Origin: Rosettibacter firmus
GTDB lineage: Bacteria > Bacteroidota > Ignavibacteria > Ignavibacteriales > Melioribacteraceae
Direction: 5' to 3'
DNA: 64,000 bases
Assembly (NCBI RefSeq): GCF_036860695.1
Contig: NZ_JAYKGJ010000001.1
Location: 1,054,001-1,118,000, forward strand
Below, one piece after another: positions 22,002 to 30,439 of this stretch. Position 1 is the first letter of the stretch, and the number at the start of each line of letters is the position of its first letter. Below the pieces are notes generated by a model, which saw only the letters and a list, made by a program, of their open reading frames with translations, did not search any database and was not told where the DNA came from. The translations under genes were made by a program, and so were the position numbers.

Positions 22002-22709
22002 ATGAAACGAGTATTTCTCTTATTCGCAATAATTGCCTTCAATTGTTTTGCACAGGAATTAAAACTCAACGAAACAAAATCAGAAGTAAAAGAACTAACA
22101 GAGTTCCATGAAGTAATATATCAATTATGGCATACCGCCTGGCCTGAAAAAAATATTGATATGATGAAATCATTAATGCGCCCAATTGATGAGGGTTTTG
22201 AAAAAATAAAATATGCTGAACTTCCAGGAATTTTAAGAGATAAACAAGAAAAGTGGGACGAAGGAGTAAAAAAACTTGATGCAATAATTGAAAGATATAG
22301 AGTTGCACTCGTCAAAAATGATACAACTGCTATACTAAAAGCTGCAGAACAACTTCACTCACAATATGAATATCTTGTTAGATTAATCAAACCAGTTATT
22401 AAAGAACTTGATACTTTTCATCAAGAATTGTATTTACTTTATCACTATTATACTCCAAACTACAATTACGATAAAATAAAAGAGTCTGCAAAAATTCTAA
22501 AAGCAAAAATGCATGAATTAATGAATGCAACATTACCTGCACGTCTTAAAAGCAAGAAAGAAGAATTTGACAGATGTAAAGTTGAATTAAATAACGCCGT
22601 AATAAAATTAAATACAATAGTAAAGAAAAAAGATTTAAAGAAAGAAATCATTAATGCAGTTGAAGAAGTTCATTCAAAATATCAAAATCTTGAGAAAATT
22701 TTTGATTAA
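22002..22709 (+). CDS. Exported helical protein made of two His-containing repeats
   Basis: A 235-residue protein with a signal peptide (cleavage near CFA-Q18) and an all-helical body built from two copies of about 104 residues. Copy 1 has FH at 35-36, His44, LPGIL at 74-78 and LHS at 118-120. Copy 2 has FH at 139-140, His148, LPARL at 178-182 and VHS at 223-225. Three histidines therefore recur at equivalent places in each half. A periplasmic four-helix metal- or ligand-binding protein is a reasonable guess; there is no CxxCH haem motif. It is alone in its unit and convergent with the cation-transporter-like gene 6 bases away. Confidence 0.7.
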   Translation: MKRVFLLFAIIAFNCFAQELKLNETKSEVKELTEFHEVIYQLWHTAWPEKNIDMMKSLMRPIDEGFEKIKYAELPGILRDKQEKWDEGVKKLDAIIERYRVALVKNDTTAILKAAEQLHSQYEYLVRLIKPVIKELDTFHQELYLLYHYYTPNYNYDKIKESAKILKAKMHELMNATLPARLKSKKEEFDRCKVELNNAVIKLNTIVKKKDLKKEIINAVEEVHSKYQNLEKIFD

Positions 22710-22715
22710 TTAAAA

Positions 22716-23372
22716 TTAGTGCTCGCAGCTACAGCTTTTACCTGTTTTAACTTTTTCAAAAGCTTCTTTCCCTTCTTTAAATGAAAACCATGCAATAGCA
22801 AATGCACCCAATGAATCCAAGCCTCCTATGCCTGTTATTTCATAACCTAAACTTGCAATTAATAACGCAAAGGATAAATACAAACAGGTTTTTGTACAAT
22901 TAGCATCTGCAATTATTGCATTTGAATTTAAAAATCTTCCAACTTTCAATTTATAATAAATTAATATCGACATTGTAATAATAGAAATAGATGATACTAT
23001 AATTCCCCATAAAGTTGTTTCAGGTTTATGAAATGTAATTAAATTATAAATTGCAGTAATTATCAGACCTACAGCAAGCATATAAAAACCTGTACCTGTA
23101 ATTTTTAATGCTGTATTTTCAAATGCATCTCTTGATTCACCATTATTATTTCTTATTCTAATTAACATATGAAGAATTCCAATTCCAGAAATTACTTCAA
23201 CAAATGAATCGACTCCAAAACCAAATAGTGCAAGCGTTTCGTCTTCAAAACCAAACAATACTGAAACTATGCCCTCAATTATATTATAACCAATAGTTAT
23301 GTATGAAAGCAAAAATGCAGTTTTATATAACGATTCCTTATTATAAACTAAATTTATGCTCTCCATAATCAT
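22716..23372 (-). CDS. CDF-like cation transporter, membrane domain only
   Basis: A 218-residue protein with about six hydrophobic segments. LFGFGVDSFVEVISG in the second helix matches the metal-site Asp region of cation diffusion facilitators. The fifth helix begins ADANCTKTC instead of the usual HxxxD. There is no cytoplasmic C-terminal domain; the protein ends in a short KSCSCEH tail. Such short forms are related to TMEM163-type proteins and are annotated as cation transporters. Substrate unknown; the cysteines hint at a thiophilic metal. Confidence 0.78.
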   Translation of the reverse strand: MIMESINLVYNKESLYKTAFLLSYITIGYNIIEGIVSVLFGFEDETLALFGFGVDSFVEVISGIGILHMLIRIRNNNGESRDAFENTALKITGTGFYMLAVGLIITAIYNLITFHKPETTLWGIIVSSISIITMSILIYYKLKVGRFLNSNAIIADANCTKTCLYLSFALLIASLGYEITGIGGLDSLGAFAIAWFSFKEGKEAFEKVKTGKSCSCEH

Positions 23373-23503
23373 TCTCTTTTATTTTATCCAAAATACAATT
23401 TTTTATTAGATTTAGTTCAAAAAACATATTACTAAACTTTAACTTCTAAATATGTTTCTAATTCATTAAGTTTAAGCAGTGAATTTTGGAAGGAGAATAC
23501 AAA

Positions 23504-23953
23504 ATGAGATTTGCAAAGTACTATTTAATTGTTTTTATATCATTAATATTTTCTGGATGTGCTGCTGTTATTTTACAGCCGGCAGATTTTTCCTGGCCTA
23601 TAGAAAATGCACTCAAAGTAGACGAAAAAGGATTTATTAAAGAAGATCGCTACACATTTTCAATAAACGTAAAACGAATTTTTTATGAAGAGCATAAAGA
23701 TTCTAATTTAGCACTTGGTAAAGTAATTAGAATAATTAGAAATAAAGATGGTTATTATTTTATTACAGCTTCTAATTTCAAAAATGTATATGTATTTTTC
23801 CCGGTAGAAGGTGGAATGAAATTAATAAATAAAATTAAGATTTCTGAAACAGAATCTTTAAATCAACCTGCATTTAATCAAAAAGCACCTTATATTGAAT
23901 TAATTGATAACTCAAAAAAATTTTTACTGAATCATAAAGGTATTGTGAGGTAA
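23504..23953 (+). CDS. Small lipoprotein of unknown function
   Basis: A 149-residue lipoprotein starting MRFAKYYLIVF with lipobox FSGC (Cys19) and a single beta-rich domain (FSWPIENALKVDEKGFIKEDRY ... VYVFFPVEGGMK). The ATG at 23504 is preceded by GGAAGGAG; the longer frame from a TTG at 23486 overlaps that ribosome binding site and is rejected. The next gene starts 5 bases after its stop, so the two proteins are probably made together and may work together at the cell envelope. Family not recognised. Confidence 0.72.
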   Translation: MRFAKYYLIVFISLIFSGCAAVILQPADFSWPIENALKVDEKGFIKEDRYTFSINVKRIFYEEHKDSNLALGKVIRIIRNKDGYYFITASNFKNVYVFFPVEGGMKLINKIKISETESLNQPAFNQKAPYIELIDNSKKFLLNHKGIVR

Positions 23954-23958
23954 AAAGT

Positions 23959-25212
23959 ATGAAAACAGGTATTATAACAACTTTTATAATTGCTCTATTA
24001 ATATTTTCTGTAAGCAATGCACAATCAGATTTTGAAAAAACACAAAATTTCAAAAAGCAATACAAAATTCTCGAAGATGCAATTAAAGATGCATCATCAC
24101 TCGAAGAATGCAACGTTATTGGCGAAAGTATAATAAAATTTAAAAATGAATTTATTGCAGACAAAGAATTATTAGACAAAGCATTATATCCAGATAATTT
24201 TGAAAGTGCTTTTGAAAAACTTGAACGTGCTCTTGAAATTCGAAAAGGTGATTTTACTCAAATAACAGAATTAAGAACTGAAATTGGAGAATTAAAAACA
24301 CGAGTAACCGAATTAAGCGAAGAGAACCAGAATCTACTGGCTCAAATTAAAGCATTGAATTTACAGGTTAAAAAAGATGCTGCAACAATTGCTTCTTTAA
24401 AAAGATTGATAGCACAATTAAAAGCAAATATTCAACAAAGGGACATGCTTGTAAGAGATATTATTGATAGTTTATTAACAGAATTTGTGAAAACCCCAGC
24501 ATCATTAAACGAAGCCGAAAAACAGGCAATTATTACAAAAGTAGATAGTCGTAATTTATTTTATAACATCGAAAGAACTATAATGGATAATATTCAGTTC
24601 ATGAAGGTAACACAAATGACTCCAAACGATTTACGTGAAATGAAAAAGCAGTATAGAGAATTTAATAAATTATGGAAACAAATTGGTCCAAGATTAAGTG
24701 ATGTATATTTAACAAGACAGGATAAAGTTGCACAAATAGCAAATATCGATGGTATGTTTTACGAATGGAACTCCAGATTAAACGATGAAATATGGACACA
24801 GGTAAATCAATTATTCAGAGAAAAAAATTTAGCTGTTTTACCTTTCCGATCTGGTGAACAATTTGTAAATAGCATTTATGCATTTATTGATGATGAAATA
24901 AAAAATCTCGGAGTAAAAAATAAAGATGAATCTTTAAAAACATTTTACACTTTTACAGATAGTGTTTATTTCAAGACTGTTCAACCAGTATGGATTCCAA
25001 TTCTTATAGAAAATAACTTGATGACCGAAGAGAATAAAGATTCTATAGAAGCAAAAATAGCATTGTGGAAAGAAAAGCTATCTCCACCTTCAAAATTCTA
25101 CTGGATTTATTATTTAGCAGGTGGTATTGTTATTGTTGCATTGATAGTCACTTATTACATTAAAACAAGAAACAAACAAAAAGTTATTCCAGAACAACAA
25201 GAAGAAGCATAG
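23959..25212 (+). CDS. Exported coiled-coil protein with C-terminal membrane anchor
   Basis: A 417-residue protein: signal peptide (cleavage near SNA-Q22), a helical region, and a strong coiled coil at about 98-165 (ELRTEIGELKTRVTELSEE). Next is a helical domain at about 170-370. A transmembrane segment follows at about 378-400 (FYWIYYLAGGIVIVALIVTYY) with a basic stop-transfer and a short Gln/Glu tail. The topology puts the coiled coil in the periplasm, anchored in the inner membrane. Together with the lipoprotein encoded 5 bases upstream it might bridge the two membranes. Family not recognised. Confidence 0.75.
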   Translation: MKTGIITTFIIALLIFSVSNAQSDFEKTQNFKKQYKILEDAIKDASSLEECNVIGESIIKFKNEFIADKELLDKALYPDNFESAFEKLERALEIRKGDFTQITELRTEIGELKTRVTELSEENQNLLAQIKALNLQVKKDAATIASLKRLIAQLKANIQQRDMLVRDIIDSLLTEFVKTPASLNEAEKQAIITKVDSRNLFYNIERTIMDNIQFMKVTQMTPNDLREMKKQYREFNKLWKQIGPRLSDVYLTRQDKVAQIANIDGMFYEWNSRLNDEIWTQVNQLFREKNLAVLPFRSGEQFVNSIYAFIDDEIKNLGVKNKDESLKTFYTFTDSVYFKTVQPVWIPILIENNLMTEENKDSIEAKIALWKEKLSPPSKFYWIYYLAGGIVIVALIVTYYIKTRNKQKVIPEQQEEA

Positions 25213-25231
25213 TTTTAAATAAATTCCAGAT

Positions 25232-25279
25232 AATCCCGCATTGAATTTATATACAAGTTCATGCGGGATTTATTTTTTA
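25232..25279 (+). terminator. Rho-independent terminator
   Basis: Perfect 10-bp stem AATCCCGCAT/ATGCGGGATT with a 19-base loop, followed by TATTTTTTA. It ends the plus-strand lipoprotein/coiled-coil operon, opposite the convergent glucan-utilisation island. Confidence 0.85.
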
Positions 25280-25311
25280 CAGGACATTTTTAATTGAAAT
25301 AAAAACAATCT

Positions 25312-26364
25312 TTATTCAAGATAGAAACCCAGCGTAAAAAATCCTACCCAGTGTTTCAAAGAAAAAGGAGCGGTTAAACCCATAGACGATTTCTTGAATG
25401 GCAAAACTTTTTCTGAAAATGTATCTGAATAATTAAACAATCTCCCCTTAATTCTTCCTAAATTAAGATGATCATTTATATTCATTAAAGTTATTAAACC
25501 AAAAATTATTGGATATCTTCCACACCATAAAGGAATAGCCTTTTCATTTTTATCATCAGGAATAATTTCCGAAGCCAGACCCTGTATTTTTGTTTTGTTT
25601 AATATTCCAACAAGATAATTATTAATAATCTCTTTATCCTGTTCGGTTGCTTTTTGATGTGCAGATAAATCTAATCCATAAGGTGAATTATTAAAATCTT
25701 CTCCATAGTGATTAGCATCATTCGACATTAAAATAAAAATATCTTTACCTAATTTAAGTTTGTTTGTTTTTATATAATCTGAAATTATCAGTGATAAATC
25801 ACGAGAAATTTTTTCTACATTTTCCATTGACATCTGTGTTACCATAATTGGAGTAATTTTTACTTCAGGATTATAAAATTGAAGAAATGGAATTAGAGCT
25901 TCGATAGAATGTTCAATTTCATGTGCTTTGTTATTAATTACAAAATATTTTTTATTGAGTTTTGATTTTATAATGTCTCTAAGCGGCGATATCTTAACAT
26001 CATTATAAATTCCTTTCCATGCTTTATACTCATCAAATATAAGAACATCAGTAGGAGGATTTAATTCCTTTCTAACTGTTCCATGAGTAACACCAAATAT
26101 TATTACTTCTTTTGCATTTATTAACTTAAAAAGAGGATAATAAACTTTTCCAGCATACAAATAATCATCGTGAACAGAAATTGCAGCAATAAGATTTTCT
26201 TTTTCAAACTCTGGATTTTCATAAATACTATCCAGATAAGAAATAAAATTTTTCATTTCATTGTAATCCCAGCAAAATCCAATATTATCTCGAACTGGAC
26301 GTAAATCCTGAGCAAATGAATTACTTAGAATCAATAAACTAAATGTTATTATTTTCTTAATCAT
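25312..26364 (-). CDS. Exported, divergent MEMO-family protein
   Basis: A 350-residue protein with a signal peptide (cleavage near SFA-Q19), unusual for this family of cytoplasmic proteins. The four metal-site positions of human MEMO1 can be matched: His65 (SVHDDYLYAG), His94 (GVTHGT), His219 (SNDANHYG) and Cys281 (WCGRYP, compare CGRHP in human MEMO1); EHSIEALIPFLQ is at 151-162. The last 45 residues are an extra hydrophobic or beta-rich segment. It is the last gene of the minus-strand glycosidase run, 26 bases after the GH/CBM gene. Substrate unknown; a periplasmic or outer-membrane metalloenzyme is possible. Confidence 0.8.
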   Translation of the reverse strand: MIKKIITFSLLILSNSFAQDLRPVRDNIGFCWDYNEMKNFISYLDSIYENPEFEKENLIAAISVHDDYLYAGKVYYPLFKLINAKEVIIFGVTHGTVRKELNPPTDVLIFDEYKAWKGIYNDVKISPLRDIIKSKLNKKYFVINNKAHEIEHSIEALIPFLQFYNPEVKITPIMVTQMSMENVEKISRDLSLIISDYIKTNKLKLGKDIFILMSNDANHYGEDFNNSPYGLDLSAHQKATEQDKEIINNYLVGILNKTKIQGLASEIIPDDKNEKAIPLWCGRYPIIFGLITLMNINDHLNLGRIKGRLFNYSDTFSEKVLPFKKSSMGLTAPFSLKHWVGFFTLGFYLE

Positions 26365-26390
26365 ACTTACAATTAATCTTAACTTGAGTT

Positions 26391-29336
26391 TTATTTCATC
26401 AAAATTAATTTTTTAGTTGTTATATGATTACCAGCATTTAATGTATAAAAATATATTCCGCTTGTGATATTTTCTGCATTAAGTTTATATTCATAAAAGC
26501 CTGCAGGTTTAAATTCATTTACAAGTGTTTGCACCTCTCTACCAAGCACATCATAAAGTTTAATTGTAACATTTGACTCATCTGGAATTTGATATCTTAT
26601 AACAGTACTGCTATTAAATGGATTAGGAAAATTTTGTTCAAGTTTATATTCTTGTGGAATAGCACGACTCTCTTTAAGCTCTGTTCTTATTCCTTCACCA
26701 TAACATTCAATTCCAAACCACAATGTTTTATAAACTGTTTGATCTAAATTTAATAGAAAGTGATTAATTGTATATGGTTTTAAAACAAATGCTTGAGATG
26801 AAATCTCTTTTCCTTTATTATCAAGTGGATAAATCTTGATTGAATCTGCATAAATCATCAAATCGAGTTTTATTTTAAATGGATAAATTCGAGTTGGTGA
26901 ATGTCCCCAATTATTATTCAAAGTTGTAGTTCCATTCCATATCATTTCAGTATTTTGAATTTTTGTCCCTAATGTAATCAAAGATTTTTTAGATGAAGAG
27001 AGATTATAATTATCGAGCGAAAGCCATGTTAAAGTTGCAAAATCATCCTGAGATAAAATATCTTCAATATACATCTCGCCAATTCTTTTCCCTTTTAATT
27101 TAGAAAGATATCCTGTTATTCCATTAAATTTTTGAGTGGCAATAGTTAGTGTTCCATCACTCATGTTCCACACAATTTCATCGGTATCTGTTTTATATAA
27201 ATTTCCTGCAACTTGAGGAAGCTGTTTAAAATCAGTTGTATTTGTAGAAAAATAATTTTCGGTTTTGATTGAGTGAACAAGAGAAATTTTTCTATCATAA
27301 AATGAAGGACCATACCAGTTTGATGCATCGTTCTTTGGAAGTACATATAAAGTATCAATTGTGTAGTTAATTTTAATTGGATTAGCAGAAGGTTTAATCA
27401 AGCCATTTCTAAAAACATAAGAAATTGTGGGAAAGAAAGACATTAATACAGAATTTCTATTTATACCAAAGAATCCGCCAATGAAATCTTTTTCCCATTC
27501 AAATGCTTCACTGTAATCGAAATACATAAATGCATCTGCATCATTAAAAGATGAATAACCAGCACTAAATAAAATTGATTCTACTTGATAACGATTTGGG
27601 AATGGATGATTATATTCGCTTACTGTAAAAGGTTTTCCTGCTATAGGGACACCTGCATAGAGATAAGGTATTGTTCCACCATTAACATCTTTTACCATTG
27701 GAGTATTATTGATTAACCAGTTTGTAGATGACCAGGGTTCACCAGGAAATTGAGGATGATCCCAGTATGCATGATTATCAACATAATCTGCATCCGACAT
27801 CGAAGCTAAATCTGCTGCACCAACATTCCAGTTTGTACCAACTACTGGTACTTTAACTCCCAGTGTATCTTTTAAATACGATATCATTTCTTTGAAATAA
27901 TTTCTTTCAAGTGTAATATAAAATTCGGACATATCCTTTACTCTCTGATCAGAATACTGAACACATTTTGCATAATCAATCCTTGCGATATTTTTTAATT
28001 CGAGAGATTCATTCTCTTCTAATCCAATAACACCTGCTTTTGTAAAACTAATTTCATCAAACCAGAATGTTCCTGTTTCTTTTCCTAAACTGAAAGAGAG
28101 TCTTGTATGTCCAGCATTATTTTCAGGAGCTTTAATACTAAATGAAAATGTTTGCCAGTTTGTATTCAAATTTATTGAATACCAGCCATAAGAATTCCAT
28201 GGACTATTATCATTCATTATACTCACATTAATTTCTCTTAGAGAATCTGAACGTGCAGCAAAAGAAAGAGTGTAAGATGAATCTTTAATAATTGTTGCAG
28301 ATGGCATTTTGAATTGAATATGCCAATCTGTACCAGTAGCTTTATTAACAAAAACTTTGAAACTATAAGCTCCTTTAAATGCAACAGAATTGTCTCGTGC
28401 TGTATCTGCATCTGCTCCATTATGTTCTTCCAATGCCCAGTAATTTCTTGGATTGGGATTTTCAAATCCACCATTTTTAATTTGTTCATTTTGACCAAAT
28501 GGAATTATTCCTTTATTCCATGCATTCTGTAAATTCTGAGTTGATTTATATTTATCAAATAAAAATTCATTCCATAAACTATCAAGCATTTTAGAATAAT
28601 AATAAGGAAGCACACCACCTTTTGATATTGGTTTTAGTTGATTATCTCTCCAGAATTTATACAAAGAATTTTCATTAGTAATTTCAACCATTGCCATTAC
28701 AGGATCATCAACAAGTGGTTTGCCTGTATATGGATTTATATGTTTTAAAAGTTGTTGTGCATATTCTTTATGTAATTTTTTTATATATGGATCAAAAAAA
28801 TTTACACCTTTTCCAAACTCTGGAAGTGAATCATAATCAACAACACCATCAAAAATTCTAAAAGTTCTCGACACATGGAGATTCATATTAACATAAATTC
28901 CATTTTCTTTTAATCTTGCTATTATATATTCGAGAGTATCGAGATAAGCAGGATCAATCATTCTTGTATCACTTTTACCAACAAGACTTCTTCTTGACCA
29001 GGGATTATCTAAGTGATGCATACGTACCAGATTAAAACCAAACTTTCGAAGTCTTCCAGCTAATAAACCAGCTTTATCGCGTGGCGGGAAAGCATTATCA
29101 GCACCAAAGTTCGTTCCCCAGAATCTTATTCTTTTACCAGCAACTGAAAATTTTCCTTCTGAATCAATTGAAACAAATTCATTATCATTAATTCGATTAA
29201 CTGGAAACTGTGGAAGAAATTTCTGAGTACTTGTATCACTTGAAGGAAGATAAAAATTAAAATATTCAGTAAAATTTTGTGCATTTAAATTGATTATAAG
29301 TAAGAAAATAAATAAAAGTAATTTTTTGCAAATCAT
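26391..29336 (-). CDS. T9SS-exported glycoside hydrolase (GH5-like) with CBM inserted in the barrel
   Basis: A 981-residue secreted clan GH-A-type enzyme. After the signal peptide (to about 19) a TIM barrel starts (KRIRFWGTNFGADNAFPP, FNLVRMHHLDNPW) with acid/base Glu222 in ITNENS and the probable nucleophile Glu574 in TVSEYNHP. Residues about 286-432 between these two halves look like a CBM4/9-type beta-sandwich (GGFENPNPRNYW ... FWFDEISF). A beta-rich domain follows the barrel, then a T9SS type A sorting domain from about 898 (LEQNFPNPFNSST ... KKLILMK). Substrate is probably a beta-glucan, judged from the adjoining GH5 and GH3 genes. The exact GH family is uncertain. Confidence 0.82.
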   Translation of the reverse strand: MICKKLLLFIFLLIINLNAQNFTEYFNFYLPSSDTSTQKFLPQFPVNRINDNEFVSIDSEGKFSVAGKRIRFWGTNFGADNAFPPRDKAGLLAGRLRKFGFNLVRMHHLDNPWSRRSLVGKSDTRMIDPAYLDTLEYIIARLKENGIYVNMNLHVSRTFRIFDGVVDYDSLPEFGKGVNFFDPYIKKLHKEYAQQLLKHINPYTGKPLVDDPVMAMVEITNENSLYKFWRDNQLKPISKGGVLPYYYSKMLDSLWNEFLFDKYKSTQNLQNAWNKGIIPFGQNEQIKNGGFENPNPRNYWALEEHNGADADTARDNSVAFKGAYSFKVFVNKATGTDWHIQFKMPSATIIKDSSYTLSFAARSDSLREINVSIMNDNSPWNSYGWYSINLNTNWQTFSFSIKAPENNAGHTRLSFSLGKETGTFWFDEISFTKAGVIGLEENESLELKNIARIDYAKCVQYSDQRVKDMSEFYITLERNYFKEMISYLKDTLGVKVPVVGTNWNVGAADLASMSDADYVDNHAYWDHPQFPGEPWSSTNWLINNTPMVKDVNGGTIPYLYAGVPIAGKPFTVSEYNHPFPNRYQVESILFSAGYSSFNDADAFMYFDYSEAFEWEKDFIGGFFGINRNSVLMSFFPTISYVFRNGLIKPSANPIKINYTIDTLYVLPKNDASNWYGPSFYDRKISLVHSIKTENYFSTNTTDFKQLPQVAGNLYKTDTDEIVWNMSDGTLTIATQKFNGITGYLSKLKGKRIGEMYIEDILSQDDFATLTWLSLDNYNLSSSKKSLITLGTKIQNTEMIWNGTTTLNNNWGHSPTRIYPFKIKLDLMIYADSIKIYPLDNKGKEISSQAFVLKPYTINHFLLNLDQTVYKTLWFGIECYGEGIRTELKESRAIPQEYKLEQNFPNPFNSSTVIRYQIPDESNVTIKLYDVLGREVQTLVNEFKPAGFYEYKLNAENITSGIYFYTLNAGNHITTKKLILMK

Positions 29337-29372
29337 TTCGAATCAACAATTTATTAAATAAATTTTTGTTCA

Positions 29373-30398
29373 TTACTTATTGAGTTGTTCAAAAATAATT
29401 GTGTTTTTTGAAATAATATAACTTCTTATTGTTTTACCAGATAAAGTTAATTCATCTTCTTTCCAGTTTCCCTGAGTATTTGCACCTGGTTTTAATGCTG
29501 CTGAACTTTCATTCTTATCCATAATTGACCAGTTACAATTTGATAGCTTATTCATCTCCATAAAATTCATCCAGATATTTGCTTCGTTCAAATCAATATT
29601 TCCATTTCCACTTGCTTCACTAATTCCATATTCAGTAACAAATAAAGGAATCCCTTTATTTAATGCTATTGTTGCTTTATTCCTTAAAAATTGTTTATGT
29701 GTACTGGAATAAAAATGCAGAGCATAAGCAACATTGTTATCATTGATTGGATTATTTGCCGCAACATCCACATCCTGTGACCAGGTGGGAGTTCCTACAA
29801 CAATTAAATTGTCGGGATCATACTGGCGAATTGTTTTAATTACTTCTTCTGCATAAGGTTTAATTACATTTGTCCACGATACCTGAAGTGGTTCATTAAA
29901 TATTTCATAAATTAAATTGGGTTTATCGCCATATTTTTGTGCAATAGTTTTAAAGAATTCCTTTGCTTGCTCTTTGTGATTTTGTGCATTATGATCGTGC
30001 CAATCAACTATAACATAAATGCCATATTTAATAGCAGCATTAATTACAGTCTCAGCTTTTTGTAATTCAAGTTGAGGATTATTTAAATAACCACCGCTTT
30101 CAACTCCAATAGCAGCACGAACTATTGTACATTTCCAATCATCTCTTAACCATTTAATTACATTTTCATTATAAAAATGTCCACCCCATTGACTCCAGAA
30201 TAAACTCATTCCCCGCAAAACAACAACGCTATCATCTTTACAATAAATTTTATTCCCCTTAACCTGAAGATTACCATATAATTCAACTACTGTTTTGGGT
30301 GTAGAGTCTGAGGAAACTATTTCACTATCGTTATTACACGATAAGGCAAAAATTATAATAGCTAAAAAAATAATTTGATGAGTTTTAATTGTTATCAT
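29373..30398 (-). CDS. GH5 endoglucanase lipoprotein (cellulase, GH5_2-like)
   Basis: A 341-residue lipoprotein (lipobox ALSC, Cys21) with a short linker and one GH5 barrel. VVVLRGMSLFWSQWGG opens the barrel, VDWHDHNAQN is typical of subfamily 2 cellulases, the acid/base is Glu169 in YEIFNEPLQVSW, and the nucleophile is Glu256 in FVTEYGIS. Predicted to cut internal beta-1,4-glucosidic bonds at the outer membrane. No CBM or T9SS tail; lipid anchoring replaces both. It lies between the GH/CBM gene and a GH3 gene, with a palindrome upstream (30408-30432). Confidence 0.9.
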   Translation of the reverse strand: MITIKTHQIIFLAIIIFALSCNNDSEIVSSDSTPKTVVELYGNLQVKGNKIYCKDDSVVVLRGMSLFWSQWGGHFYNENVIKWLRDDWKCTIVRAAIGVESGGYLNNPQLELQKAETVINAAIKYGIYVIVDWHDHNAQNHKEQAKEFFKTIAQKYGDKPNLIYEIFNEPLQVSWTNVIKPYAEEVIKTIRQYDPDNLIVVGTPTWSQDVDVAANNPINDNNVAYALHFYSSTHKQFLRNKATIALNKGIPLFVTEYGISEASGNGNIDLNEANIWMNFMEMNKLSNCNWSIMDKNESSAALKPGANTQGNWKEDELTLSGKTIRSYIISKNTIIFEQLNK

Positions 30399-30407
30399 AT
30401 TGTTATA

Positions 30408-30432
30408 CCCTGCAGATTTTAAATCTGCAGGG
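30408..30432. repeat. Perfect 12-bp inverted repeat with a 1-base centre
   Basis: CCCTGCAGATTT and AAATCTGCAGGG flank a single T, in the 41-base gap between the GH3 and GH5 genes. It is more GC-rich than its surroundings and has no T-run on the minus strand. It could be an mRNA-stabilising or processing hairpin, a palindromic intergenic repeat, or a protein-binding site. Confidence 0.7.
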
Positions 30433-30439
30433 ATTTAAT

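Noticed and set aside
30408-30432. Rho-independent terminator
   Set aside because: The palindrome lacks a T-run on the minus strand and lies inside a co-directional gene series; listed as a repeat instead.
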